Shown: positions 55,901-64,000 of the stretch, in pieces
Position numbering within the stretch: position 1 is the stretch's first letter
Layout of the letters: the number at the start of each line of letters is the position of its first letter
NCBI GenBank assembly: GCA_964509425.1
Contig: CAZDWZ010000011.1
Coordinates: 85,258-149,257 of the forward strand
Length of the DNA: 64,000 nt
Reading direction: 5' to 3'
From: CAZDWZ01 sp964509425
GTDB taxonomy: Bacteria; Bdellovibrionota_C; UBA2361; SZUA-149; CAZDWZ01
The notes under the pieces: generated by a model
The model's database searches: none
Told to the model about the DNA's origin: nothing
Seen by the model: only the letters and a program-made list of their open reading frames with translations
Translations under genes and position numbers: made by a program

Positions 55901-58900
55901 CCGAGATGGTAATGTTTCCAGCGCCACTCGGAGTGATATCCGCGGTGTAAGTGTCTCCATCGACAGCCTGGAAGTTACCTGCCGAACCGTTTACGACGCC
56001 GATGTCGCCAACCAGGAATCCGGTGACGTTTTCGCTGAACTGGAAGGTCACGGTGTATGGGAGTAGGTTGTTCTTGAACGCTGGTGCGCCCTGTATGACA
56101 ACCGAGGGTCCGGTGGTGTCGATGACGAGCTCGTTCAGCGTTCCGTCGACTCCCGTGTTTCCAGCAGGGTCGGTCGCCGAGACGCTGACATCGTAGGTGC
56201 CTGCTGCAAGTGCCGGAGCGATCGTATTATCGGCAAGGCTCCAGGTGCCGTTTCCGTTATTCGTTCCCACATACAGCGTGCCGTTTACCGTCACGGAGAT
56301 AGTTGCCGCGGTTTCGCTCACGGTTCCGCCGAGCTGCGGAGTCGTGTCGTTCGTGGTGAGTGGAGTGACCGTGACGACCGGCGCCGTTGCGTCGTAGATG
56401 GTCGTGACCGGTGTCGCTGCCGTGTTGTTGTTTCCGGCCGCATCTTGTGCGACGGCGGCTGCTACAGAAATAGTGATGTTTCCGCTTCCATTCGGAGTGA
56501 TGCTTGCGGTGTACGTATCACCGTCGACTTGGAAGAAGGTGCCTGCCGAACCGTTCGTAACACCGATTTCGCCCAGGACAAATCCACTGACCGCTTTGCT
56601 GAATTGGAACGTAACCGTATACGGCGTCAGCGAATTTTTGTAGTTCGGAGCGTTCTGAATCGCTACCGTTGGTGCCGTTGTGTCGATGACGAGCTCGTTC
56701 GCCGTTCCGTCAACTGCCAAGTTCCCTGCGATATCCGTTACCGTCGCGGTCACACTGTATGTGCCTGCGGCGAGGGCCGGAGCGATCGTATTATCTGCGA
56801 GCGTCCAAGTGCCGTTACCGTTGTTCGTGGCGTTATAGTTCGAGCCATTTACGTTTACGACGATAGTAGCCGCCGGATCGCTTACGGTTCCGGTCAGCGC
56901 CGGAGTCGTATCGTTCGTGAGCAAGTTGTTGACCGTGATCGCTGGGCTACCGGTGTCGACGACGAGGGCAAACGCGGCGCTCGGTGCCGAAGTGTTTCCG
57001 GCCACGTCGCGGGCGGTTGCGGTAATGCTGTAGCTGTTATCCGGGAGTGTCGTTCCGGTGTGATTAAACGACCAGGTGCCGAGGCCGTTTGCAACCACCG
57101 TGCCGAGCGATCCGCCATTCAGGAACACTTCCACGACGCTGTTTGCTTCAGCGGTTCCGTTGAAGAACAGAGTGTTATCGTTGGTGATTCCGTCTGCCAC
57201 GCCACTATCCGTCGTGATGCTCGAGACCACCGGAGCTGCCGGAGCCGCCGTGTCGACCACTGCTGTAAACGGTGCGCTTGCCGCCGAGGTGTTTCCTGCC
57301 GTATCGCTTGCCGTCGCGGTGACAAGATAGGTCGCATTCGGGAGCGCCGTTCCGGTGTGGTTAAACGACCAGAGCCCGAGATTGTTCGTCATTACCGTGC
57401 CGATCGATCCGCCGTTCAGGGATACTTGGACGAGGCTGTTTGCTTCGGCGGTTCCGTTGAAGAACAGAGTGTTGTCGTTCGTGATGCCATCGACAATTCC
57501 GCTATCTACCGTGATTGACGTGACAACCGGAGCTGGCGGAGCCGCCGTGTCGACTATTGCCGCAAACGGAGTGCTTGGTGCCGACGTATTGCCTGCTCGA
57601 TCGGTCGAGGTCGCGGTTATTGTATAGGTGTTATCGGCGAGCGTCGTTCCAGTGTAGTCAAACGACCAGAGTCCGATGCCGTTTGCCGAGGTCACTCCTC
57701 GAGAGATGCCGTCTACAAACACCTCGACGACACTGTTCGGCTCAGCCGCGCCGCTGATGAACAGCGTATTGTCGTTCGTGATCCCGTCTGCCACGCCGCT
57801 GTCGTTAGAGATTGCAAAGACGAACGGTGCACTCGGGCTCTGAGTATCGACAACGAGCGTGAACGTATTGCTTTCCGGCGAGGTGTTGCCAGCAGCGTCG
57901 GTTGAGAAAGCGGTTATCGTGTACGTGTTATCTGACAACGACGTTCCGGTGTGATCGAACGACCAGAGACCTGCGCCATCTGCCGTTACGGTGCCGAGCG
58001 TAACTCCGTCAAGGTGGACCTCCACCGCGCTGTTTGGCTCAGCGGTTCCGTTGAATACGAGTGTCGTGTCGCTCGTGTGGCCGTCTATCAACGCGGTGTC
58101 GACCGAAATGGAGGTGACAACCGGGAGAGCCGGGTCACTGGTGTCGACGGTGAACGCAAACGGTGCGCTTGGTGACGAAACATTCCCGGCGGTGTCGCTC
58201 GCGACCGCAGTGACGGCATATGTCGCATCTCCGAGCGTCTCGCCGGTATGGTCGAACGACCAGAGGCCAGCGCCGTCTGCAACGACCGTGCCGAGTGAGA
58301 GGCCGTCGAGGAAGACTTCAACCGTGCTGTTCGCTTCGGCGGTTCCGTTGAAGAACAGCGTATTATCGCTCGTGATGCCGTCGATTATGCCGGTGTCGGT
58401 CGTAATACTTGTTACAAACGGTGCCGCCGGTGCTGAGGTATCAACTACGAGCGTAAATGGAGCGCTCGGAGTCGAAGTGTTTCCTGCGGCATCGGTCGCC
58501 GTAGCGGTAATCGAGTAGGTGTCATCGAGGAGCGTGGTTCCGGTGTAGTTGAACGACCAGAGTCCGAGACCATTCGTCGCCGCGGTTCCTCTCGAGATAC
58601 CGTCGATGAAGACCTCGACGAGGCTGTTCGGCTCTGCAGCACCGTTTATGAAGAGCGTATTGTCGTTCGTGACCCCGTCTACGAGACCGCTGTCATTCGA
58701 GACGCCGGTGACGAGCGGAGCGCTTGGGTTAATCGTGTCGACGACTACTGTAAACGGTGCGCTCAGATCTGAGGTGTTTCCAGAGGTATCGGTCGACGTC
58801 GCGGTGACCAAATACGTGTTATCAGCGAGCGTTGCGCCGGTGTGATCGAACGACCAGAGGCCTGCTCCGTTTGCAGCGACTGTTCCGAGTGAGAGACCAT

Positions 58901-61900
58901 CGAGGAAAACCTCAACTGTCGTGTTCGCTTCAGCAGTTCCGTTGAAGAAGAGCGTGTTATCGTTCGTGATCCCGTCAACTGCCGAGCTGTCGACCGTAAT
59001 CGAGGTTACCACCGGAGCTGCCGGCGTCCCGGTATCGACAACCACTTCAAACGGCGCGCTTGGCACTGACGTGTTACCCGCCGCATCGGTCGCCGTTGCA
59101 GTGACACTGTAGGTGTTATCCGGTAGCGAAGTTCCCGTGTGGTCGAATGACCAGAGACCTGCGCCGTCGGCGATAACCGTTCCGATCGAAGCTCCGTCAA
59201 GGAAGACCTCTACCGTGCTGTTTGCCTCAGCCGTTCCGTTGAAGAAGAGGGTGTCGTCGCTCGTGACTCCGTCAACGATATCAGTATCATCCGTGATTGA
59301 CGTCACTGCCGGAGCTGCCGGGGTCGCGGTATCAACGACCACCGTAAACGGAGCGCTCGGTGCCGAAGTGTTTCCTGCGGTATCGATTGCGGTCGCGGTC
59401 ACCAAATAGGTGTTGTCGAGGAGCGTCGCTCCGGTGTGATCGAACGACCAGAGACCTGCGCCATCGGCGAGTACCGTTCCGAGTGACAAGCCGTCGAGGA
59501 AGACTTCGACAACACTGTTTGCTTCAGCGGATCCGTTGAAGAAGAGCGTGTTATCGTTCGTGATTCCGTCAACGAGGTTACTGTCGGTGGTGATCGAAGT
59601 GACAACTGGAGCTGCCGGGGTAGCCGTATCGACGACCACTGCAAATGGAGCGCTCGGCACCGAAGTATTATTAGCCGTGTCCCGTGCGATTGCGGTGACG
59701 ATGTAAGCGTCATCCGGGAGCTGCGTTCCAGTGTAGTCGAGCGACCAGAGACCGGCGCCATCAGCGGCCGTGATGCCGATTGGGAAGCCGCCGAGGAATA
59801 CCTGCACAACGCTGTTCGCTTCCGCAGTTCCGTTAAAGACGAGAGTGTTGTCGCTCGTAATACCGTCTACCACTTCACTGTCAACTGTTATCGAGGTGAC
59901 GACCGGTGCCGCTGGAGTGCTGGTGTCAATGACGACCGTAAACGGAGTGCTCACTGCCGAGGTGTTGCCAGCGATGTCGGTCGCGGTTGCGGTCACTGTA
60001 TACGTATCATCGAGGAGCGGGTTTCCAGTGTGGTTGAACGACCAGATTCCAGCGCCGTTTGCGTTTGTGGTTCCGAGCGAGACGCCGTCGAGGAACACTT
60101 CCACGACCGTGTTCGGCTGCGAGAATCCGTTGAAGAACAGCGTGTTGTCGTTGGTGGTTCCGTCCGGAAATCCACTGTCGACCGTGATGGACGCTACGAC
60201 TGGTGCAGCCGGACTGTTCGTATCGACGACGACCGTGAACGGAGCGCTCGGGACAGACGTGTTTCCAGCGCTATCAGTTGCCGTTGCCGTGACGAGATAC
60301 GTGTCATCCAGGAGTGGAGTTCCGGTGTGGTCAAACGACCAGAGTCCGGCGCCGTTAGCCAATACGGTTCCGATTGAAGCGCCATCGAGGAAGACTTCAA
60401 CGAGGCTGTTTGCTTCGGCAGTTCCGTTGAAGAACAGCGTGTTGTCGTTCGTGATGCCGTCAACGAGATTAGTGTCGGTCGTGATCGAAGTGACGACCGG
60501 AGCCGCCGGGGTCGACGTATCAACAACCACTGCAAATGGCGCGCTCAAGAGCGAAGCGTTGTCCGCCAGATCTCTCGCAATTGCGGTCACGATATACGAA
60601 TCATCGAGGAGAGGCGCTCCGGTGTGGTCGAATGACCAGAGTCCTGCACCATCGGTATTCGTCGTTCCGAGCAGCGCTCCGTCGAGATAGACTTCAACGA
60701 CGCTGTTTGCTTCCGCGGTTCCGTTGAAGAACAGAGTATTGTCGTTCGTGACACCGTCAGGATCGTCACTGTCATAAGTAATCGAAGTTACTGCCGGAGC
60801 ATTCGGCTCGGAAGTATCCACCACCACCGTAAACGGTGCGCTCGGAGCTGAAGAATTTCCAGCCGCGTCGCGTGATGTTGCGGTTACGAGATACGTAGCA
60901 TCCGGGAGCGTGAAGCCGGTGTGATCAAACGACCAGGTCCCGGCGCCATCAGCAGCGACCGTTCCGAGTGATAGGCCATCGAGGAAGATTTCAACGATGG
61001 AGTCTGCCTCAGCGGTTCCGTTGAAGAAGAGCTGATTATCATTCGTGACGCCGTCCGCGATGCCGCTGTCCACCGTGATCGAAGTCACTATCGGAGCCAC
61101 CGGAGTAGCGGTGTCAACGATGACTTCAAACACTGCGCTCGGAACAGAGCTATTTCCAGCGGTATCCTGCGCGGTCGCCGTAACAGCGTAAGTATCGTCC
61201 GCGAGAGGCGTACCGGAGTGGTCCAACGACCAGAGACCAGCGCCATCGGCGGTCGTGGTGCCGATGATGAGGCCGTCGAGGAATACCTGAACGAAGCTGT
61301 TCGCTTCAGCGGTTCCGTTGAAGACGAGCCTCGTATCACTCGTAATCCCGTCTACTGCTTCAGTGTCGAGCGTGATTGAAGTGACGACTGGTGCCGCTGG
61401 AGTGCTCGTGTCGACGACGACCGTAAACGGAGCGCTTTCCGCCGAGGTATTTCCGGCGATGTCGGTCGCGGTAGCGGTTACCGCATACGTATCATCGAGG
61501 AGTGTTGTTCCCGTGTAATCAAAGGACCAAGTTCCGGCAACGTTTGCGTTCGTGGTTCCGAGCGAGACTCCGTCGAGAAATACTTCCACGACAGTGTTCG
61601 GCTGCGAGAATCCGTTGAAAAACAGCGTGTTGTCGCTGGTGATTCCGTCCGGAAAACCACTATCGAGAGAGATGGACGCGACTACTGGGGTAGCCGGATT
61701 GCTGGTATCGACGACGACCGTAAACGGAGCGCTCGGAGCCGAAGTATTTCCTGCGCTATCAGTTGCTGTTGCCGTGACCAGATACGTGTCATCCGGGAGC
61801 GGCGTTCCGGTGTGGTCGAACGACCAGAGGCCCGTGCCGTCTGCGACTACCGTTCCGATCGACGCTCCGTCGAGGAAGACCTCAACCAGGCTGTTCGCTT

Positions 61901-64000
61901 CAGCAGTTCCGTTGAAGAGGAGCGTATTGTCGCTTGTGATACCGTCAACGAGATTGCTATCGGTCGTAATCGAGGTGACGACCGGTGCTGCCGGAGTCGC
62001 GGTATCGACGACGACCGTAAACGGTGCACTCGGAACCGAGGTGTTTCCTGCGGTGTCAGTTACGGTCGCTGTCACGAGATAGGTTGCATCCGGGAGCGTG
62101 AAGCCGGTGTGGTCAAACGACCAGAGGCCTGCGCCGTCGGCGACCACGGATCCGATGGAAGCGCCGTCGACGAACACTTCGACCAAGCTGTTTGCTTCAG
62201 CGGTTCCATTGAAGAACAATGTGTTGTCGCTCGTGATTCCGTCTGCCACGTCACTGTCCGTCGTGATCGAGGTGACGATCGGTGCCGCAGGCGTTACGGT
62301 ATCAACAACGACCGTAAATGGTGCGCTCGGGACTGAGGTGTTTCCTGCCGTATCCGTTGCCGTTGCAGTCACGAGATAGGTCGCATCCGGGAGCGTGACG
62401 GCGGTGTGGTCGAATGACCAGAGGCCCGCGCCGTCGGCGAGTACGGTTCCGATTGAAGCGCCGTCGAGGAATACGTCAACTAGGCTGTTCGCTTCAGCGG
62501 TTCCATTGAAGAAGAGCGTATTGTCGTTCGTGACGCCGTCTACAAGGTTACTATCGGTTGTAATCGAGGCGACGACCGGCGCCGCCGGGCTCGCGGTATC
62601 AACGACAACCGTAAACGGTGCGCTTGGGACGGAGGTGTTTCCTGCCGTGTCGGTCGCAGTCGCGGTGACGAGATAGGTTGCATCCGGGAGCGTGAAGCCG
62701 GTGTGGTCGAACGACCAGAGGCCCGCCCCGTCTGCGACTACCGTGCCGAGGGATGCGCCGTCGAGGAATACTTCAACAAGGCTGTTTGCTTCAGCAGATC
62801 CATTGAAGAACAAGGTGTTGTCGTTCGTGATACCGTCTACGAGATTGCTGTCGGTCGTGATCGAGGTGACCACCGGAGCCGCCGGAGTCGAAGAATCGAC
62901 CACTACCGTAAACGGCGCACTAAGGACCGAGGTGTTTCCTGCGGTGTCGGTCGCGGTTGCGGTGACGAGATACGTCGCATCCGCGAGAGGCGTGCCGGTG
63001 TGATCGAAGGACCAGAGGCCTCCGCCATTTGCAGTGACCGTTCCAAGAGAGGTTCCATCGAGGAAGACTTCGACGAGGCTGTTTGCTTCCGCGGTTCCGT
63101 TGAAGAAGAGGGTGTCGTCATTCGTGATGCCGTCTATCAGATTGCTATCGTTTGTGATCGAGTTGACGACCGGGGCCGCAGGAGTCGCGGTATCGACAAC
63201 CACCGTAAACGGAGCGCTTGGAACAGACGTGTTCCCAGCGGTGTCTTGCGCTGTTGCCGTCACGAGATACGTCGCATCCGGGAGAGTAAAGCCGCTGTGA
63301 TCGAATGACCAGAGGCCCGCGCCGTCTGCGAGCACCGTTCCGATAGAAGCGCCGTCTAGGAACACTTCAACAAGGCTGTTTGCTTCAGCACTTCCATTGA
63401 AGAACAGGGTGTTGTCGCTCGTGATGCCGTCTGCCACGTCGGTGTCCGTCGTGATCGAGGTGACGACCGGTGCCGCTGGGGTCGCAGTATCAACAACAAC
63501 CGTAAACGGCGCGCTCAGAATCGAAGTGTTTCCAGCCGTATCCGTCGCCGTTGCGGTGACGAGATACGTCGCATCCGGCAGCATGAAGCCGGTGTGGTCG
63601 AATGACCAGAGACCTGCGCCATCTGCGGCTACTGTTCCGATCGACGCTCCGTCGAGGAATACCTCAACGAGGCTGTTTGCCTCAGCGGTTCCGTTAAAGA
63701 GGAGCGTATTGTCGTTCGTGATGCCGTCAACGAGATTGCTATCGGTCGTGATCGAGGTGACGACCGGTGCCGCTGGGGTCCCTGTATCAACCACAACCGT
63801 AAACGGAGCGCTTGGAGCCGAGGTGTTTCCTGCGGAATCCGTCGCCGTTGCGGTGACGAGATAGGTCGCATCCGGAAGCGTGAAGCCGGTGTGGTCGAAC
63901 GACCAGAGGCCTGCGCCGTCGGCAGCTACCGTTCCGATCGAAAGGCCGTCGAGGAATACTTCGACGTCACTGTTTGCTTCAGCAGTTCCGTTGAAGAACA
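52950..64000 (-). CDS. Giant Ig-like repeat surface protein (N-terminus outside window)
   Basis: Open reading frame of about 3,680 residues on the minus strand, running off the right edge. From N- to C-terminus: at least 24 Ig-like units of 99 residues each (WSFDHTG marker every 297 bp from 63891 down to 57060), each of the type TPAAPVVTSIT ... GTAEANSLVEVFLDG ... AGNTSVPSAPFTVVVD; then six shorter Ig-like units (TNDTTPALTGTV ... NNGNGTWTLADNTIAP) interleaved with three Big_12-like units (TVTFQFSEAVTGF); and a unique ~500-residue C-terminal region (about 52950-54440) with several Cys. Such proteins are biofilm or host adhesins, secreted to the surface. Acidic, no Trp-poor bias, no RTX repeats seen in this part. 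Secretion signal and anchoring part lie in the missing N-terminus or unique C-terminus. Confidence 0.85.
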   Translation of the reverse strand, partial: FFNGTAEANSDVEVFLDGLSIGTVAADGAGLWSFDHTGFTLPDATYLVTATATDSAGNTSAPSAPFTVVVDTGTPAAPVVTSITTDSNLVDGITNDNTLLFNGTAEANSLVEVFLDGASIGTVAADGAGLWSFDHTGFMLPDATYLVTATATDTAGNTSILSAPFTVVVDTATPAAPVVTSITTDTDVADGITSDNTLFFNGSAEANSLVEVFLDGASIGTVLADGAGLWSFDHSGFTLPDATYLVTATAQDTAGNTSVPSAPFTVVVDTATPAAPVVNSITNDSNLIDGITNDDTLFFNGTAEANSLVEVFLDGTSLGTVTANGGGLWSFDHTGTPLADATYLVTATATDTAGNTSVLSAPFTVVVDSSTPAAPVVTSITTDSNLVDGITNDNTLFFNGSAEANSLVEVFLDGASLGTVVADGAGLWSFDHTGFTLPDATYLVTATATDTAGNTSVPSAPFTVVVDTASPAAPVVASITTDSNLVDGVTNDNTLFFNGTAEANSLVDVFLDGASIGTVLADGAGLWSFDHTAVTLPDATYLVTATATDTAGNTSVPSAPFTVVVDTVTPAAPIVTSITTDSDVADGITSDNTLFFNGTAEANSLVEVFVDGASIGSVVADGAGLWSFDHTGFTLPDATYLVTATVTDTAGNTSVPSAPFTVVVDTATPAAPVVTSITTDSNLVDGITSDNTLLFNGTAEANSLVEVFLDGASIGTVVADGTGLWSFDHTGTPLPDDTYLVTATATDSAGNTSAPSAPFTVVVDTSNPATPVVASISLDSGFPDGITSDNTLFFNGFSQPNTVVEVFLDGVSLGTTNANVAGTWSFDYTGTTLLDDTYAVTATATDIAGNTSAESAPFTVVVDTSTPAAPVVTSITLDTEAVDGITSDTRLVFNGTAEANSFVQVFLDGLIIGTTTADGAGLWSLDHSGTPLADDTYAVTATAQDTAGNSSVPSAVFEVIVDTATPVAPIVTSITVDSGIADGVTNDNQLFFNGTAEADSIVEIFLDGLSLGTVAADGAGTWSFDHTGFTLPDATYLVTATSRDAAGNSSAPSAPFTVVVDTSEPNAPAVTSITYDSDDPDGVTNDNTLFFNGTAEANSVVEVYLDGALLGTTNTDGAGLWSFDHTGAPLLDDSYIVTAIARDLADNASLLSAPFAVVVDTSTPAAPVVTSITTDTNLVDGITNDNTLFFNGTAEANSLVEVFLDGASIGTVLANGAGLWSFDHTGTPLLDDTYLVTATATDSAGNTSVPSAPFTVVVDTNSPAAPVVASITVDSGFPDGTTNDNTLFFNGFSQPNTVVEVFLDGVSLGTTNANGAGIWSFNHTGNPLLDDTYTVTATATDIAGNTSAVSTPFTVVIDTSTPAAPVVTSITVDSEVVDGITSDNTLVFNGTAEANSVVQVFLGGFPIGITAADGAGLWSLDYTGTQLPDDAYIVTAIARDTANNTSVPSAPFAVVVDTATPAAPVVTSITTDSNLVDGITNDNTLFFNGSAEANSVVEVFLDGLSLGTVLADGAGLWSFDHTGATLLDNTYLVTATAIDTAGNTSAPSAPFTVVVDTATPAAPAVTSITDDTDIVDGVTSDDTLFFNGTAEANSTVEVFLDGASIGTVIADGAGLWSFDHTGTSLPDNTYSVTATATDAAGNTSVPSAPFEVVVDTGTPAAPVVTSITVDSSAVDGITNDNTLFFNGTAEANTTVEVFLDGLSLGTVAANGAGLWSFDHTGATLADNTYLVTATSTDTSGNTSDLSAPFTVVVDTINPSAPLVTGVSNDSGLVDGVTNDNTLFINGAAEPNSLVEVFIDGISRGTAATNGLGLWSFNYTGTTLLDDTYSITATATDAAGNTSTPSAPFTLVVDTSAPAAPFVTSITTDTGIIDGITSDNTLFFNGTAEANSTVEVFLDGLSLGTVVADGAGLWSFDHTGETLGDATYAVTAVASDTAGNVSSPSAPFAFTVDTSDPALPVVTSISVDTALIDGHTSDTTLVFNGTAEPNSAVEVHLDGVTLGTVTADGAGLWSFDHTGTSLSDNTYTITAFSTDAAGNTSPESNTFTLVVDTQSPSAPFVFAISNDSGVADGITNDNTLFISGAAEPNSVVEVFVDGISRGVTSANGIGLWSFDYTGTTLADNTYTITATSTDRAGNTSAPSTPFAAIVDTAAPPAPVVTSITVDSGIVDGITNDNTLFFNGTAEANSLVQVSLNGGSIGTVMTNNLGLWSFNHTGTALPNATYLVTATASDTAGNTSAASAPFTAVVDTAAPAAPVVSSITTDSGVADGITNDNTLFFNGTAEANSVVEVFLNGGSLGTVVANGLGTWSFNHTGTTLPDNSYSITATARDVAGNTSAPSAAFALVVDTGSPAITVNNLLTNDTTPALTGTVSDPAATIVVNVNGSNYNATNNGNGTWTLADNTIAPALAAGTYSVTATVTDIAGNLAVDGTANELVIDTTAPTVAIQNAPNYKNSLTPYTVTFQFSKAVSGFVLGEIGVTNGSAGTFFQVDGDTYTASITPNGSGNITISVAAAVAQDAAGNNNTAATPVTTIYDATAPVVTVTPLTTNDTTPQLGGTVSETAATISVTVNGTLYVGTNNGNGTWSLADNTIAPALAAGTYDVSVSATDPAGNTGVDGTLNELVIDTTGPSVVIQGAPAFKNNLLPYTVTFQFSENVTGFLVGDIGVVNGSAGNFQAVDGDTYTADITPSGAGNITISVNAGVAQDSAGNGNTPAIPAVTTYDATAPVITVNTITTNDTTPQLTGTVNDNLATISVLVNGTMYPATNNGNGTWTLADNTIAPALTAGTYQVVASATDAAGNVGVDATANELVIDTTAPTVVIQGAPPFKNNVVAYTVTFQFSEAVTGFTVGDITVANGTAGNFIEVDADTYTAAITPDGSGDITIDVAAGVAEDAAGNDNTAAAPAITVFDDIAPAIAVNTLLTNDSTPALSGTVNDPTASISVNVNGNNYAGINNGNGTWTLPNNVIAPPLTHGVYNVTANATDYAGNQGVDNTANELVIDLVAPIITVNNLTTNDTTPPLNGNVNDPAAAIAITVNGIQYIGVNNGNGTWTLPNNTIAPPLAAGVYNVIARATDPAGNVGVDNTNNELRIDTEAPSVTINPISTANRSPQLTGTVSDPAATITVTINGNTYTATNLGNGTWVLPEGTIVPQLSPGTYNVTVTAIDPFGNAATDSSSNELTIQNSILPFSPAYVKWNTYIKQWNFLELVAQGPQGLNATVTVFNLFGQEMISAQVFVPSNSEADVDINALVLHACTVSNPQSCPFPDIDGNGIPDSYGLVRIVWDESNPQVTLIGRLTNYRPDPAGLPGVQGLSFSFAFTRELRPPSIGTTYALANTYDPQNLGYLVPNWLELIFIGNGTNSEAMGFTVNLFNQVGVLVDTRRVTIGGLREEDFPAGHHILNSNNQVIQSVYLVEVIPDDPTRPYLMSVTRYSSNSPAGVDPYTYNYAVTAPGREGEDELYASVNNETYECGSTLNWVEVANSKNFPVVATLFFNDEDGVPKGFAQNTIPPKSQLHYNASSVLNLGSIGSVKINSSTPGAIVATSMVYVHDCDRIAVQTAYAAIARAKGRRNQAGTANTFLDMENVLRVISTTTTSATVNFETLTYLNESAEGAIGLNPRGAQDVELTNNPLINFPGDRYGTLTCNSDFNEEYLAEVLRFRSVFVLGRLRLDYVIPTQVN
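57060..63900 (-). repeat. Tandem 297-bp repeats encoding 99-residue Ig-like units
   Basis: The marker GTG(G/A)T(C/T)(G/A)AA(C/T)GACCA recurs at 63891, 63594, 63297, 63000, 62703 and so on down to 57060, always exactly 297 bp apart (24 copies seen). No insertion or deletion was found between markers checked. Two levels of higher order: a unit with the variant FSQPN (GGCTGCGAGAA) occurs at 60115 and 61600, five units apart (1485 bp); a unit with AAEPNS/FIDGISRG occurs at 57736 and 58627, three units apart. This suggests past block duplication. Confidence 0.85.

Noticed and set aside
56940..64000. CRISPR or satellite DNA
   Set aside because: The 297-bp repeats are in frame and code for Ig-like domains; there are no spacers.

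Overview
The window is a 64 kb stretch of a bacterial chromosome of moderate to slightly high G+C. Most genes have Shine-Dalgarno starts (GGAG/GAGGAG). Exported solute-binding proteins, a lipoprotein, a Tat-type oxidoreductase and a giant secreted repeat protein suggest a cell with a complex envelope, probably Gram-negative. No rRNA, tRNA or marker gene fixes the lineage, so it remains open. No phage, integrase, transposase or CRISPR array was found.

Layout. 0-4 kb: small membrane or hypothetical genes, an XRE-type regulator, a LysE-type exporter and a pseudopilin-like protein. 4.4-7.3 kb: a 948-residue helical protein ending in a caspase-like His/Cys region. 7.3-16 kb: a gene-poor accessory zone with two TIM-barrel enzymes, a lone M50 membrane protease, a ~400-bp structured repeat in two copies, and several strikingly G/C-ending orphan genes. 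16-31 kb: substrate-binding proteins without transporters, a SIMPL protein, a serine beta-lactamase-like hydrolase, a flavin monooxygenase, a kinase lacking the catalytic Asp, a YbaK-GluRS fusion, a TrmB-type regulator, and a DPM1-GtrA / GT39 pair. 31-37 kb: more G/C-ending orphans around recQ. 37-43.5 kb: a six-gene minus-strand operon (two DUF4178 proteins, DUF350, a membrane aminopropyltransferase-like protein, a Tat FAD oxidoreductase, a multipass membrane protein), preceded by NDH-2. 45-52.9 kb: a tightly coupled glycan operon ending with another binding protein. 53-64 kb: the C-terminal ~3,680 residues of a giant Ig-like protein built from exact 297-bp repeats.

The least expected structure is in the accessory zone. 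Two paralogous small membrane-anchored genes (1978-2325 and 15518-15856) each lie inside a unit of about 520 bp bounded by perfect 14-bp inverted repeats. The repeat differs between the copies by one base that changes on both arms together. Both units have a leader hairpin ending 24 nt before the ATG, an arm exactly 107 nt before the ATG, and a hairpin just after the stop. An unrelated gene (35314-35868) sits in an 883-bp unit with perfect 18-bp inverted repeats and an arm 104 nt upstream of its start. These look like single-gene cassettes without a transposase, and they coincide with G/C-ending codon use. A second family, the ~400-bp repeat at 9918 and 12849, keeps a hairpin by paired changes and could be a structured RNA.

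Functionally, the glycan operon, the polyprenyl-phosphate glycosyltransferases, the giant adhesin-like protein and the DUF4178/DUF350/aminopropyltransferase operon point to heavy investment in the cell surface. The binding proteins and the TrmB regulator point to sensing or uptake of small organic solutes.
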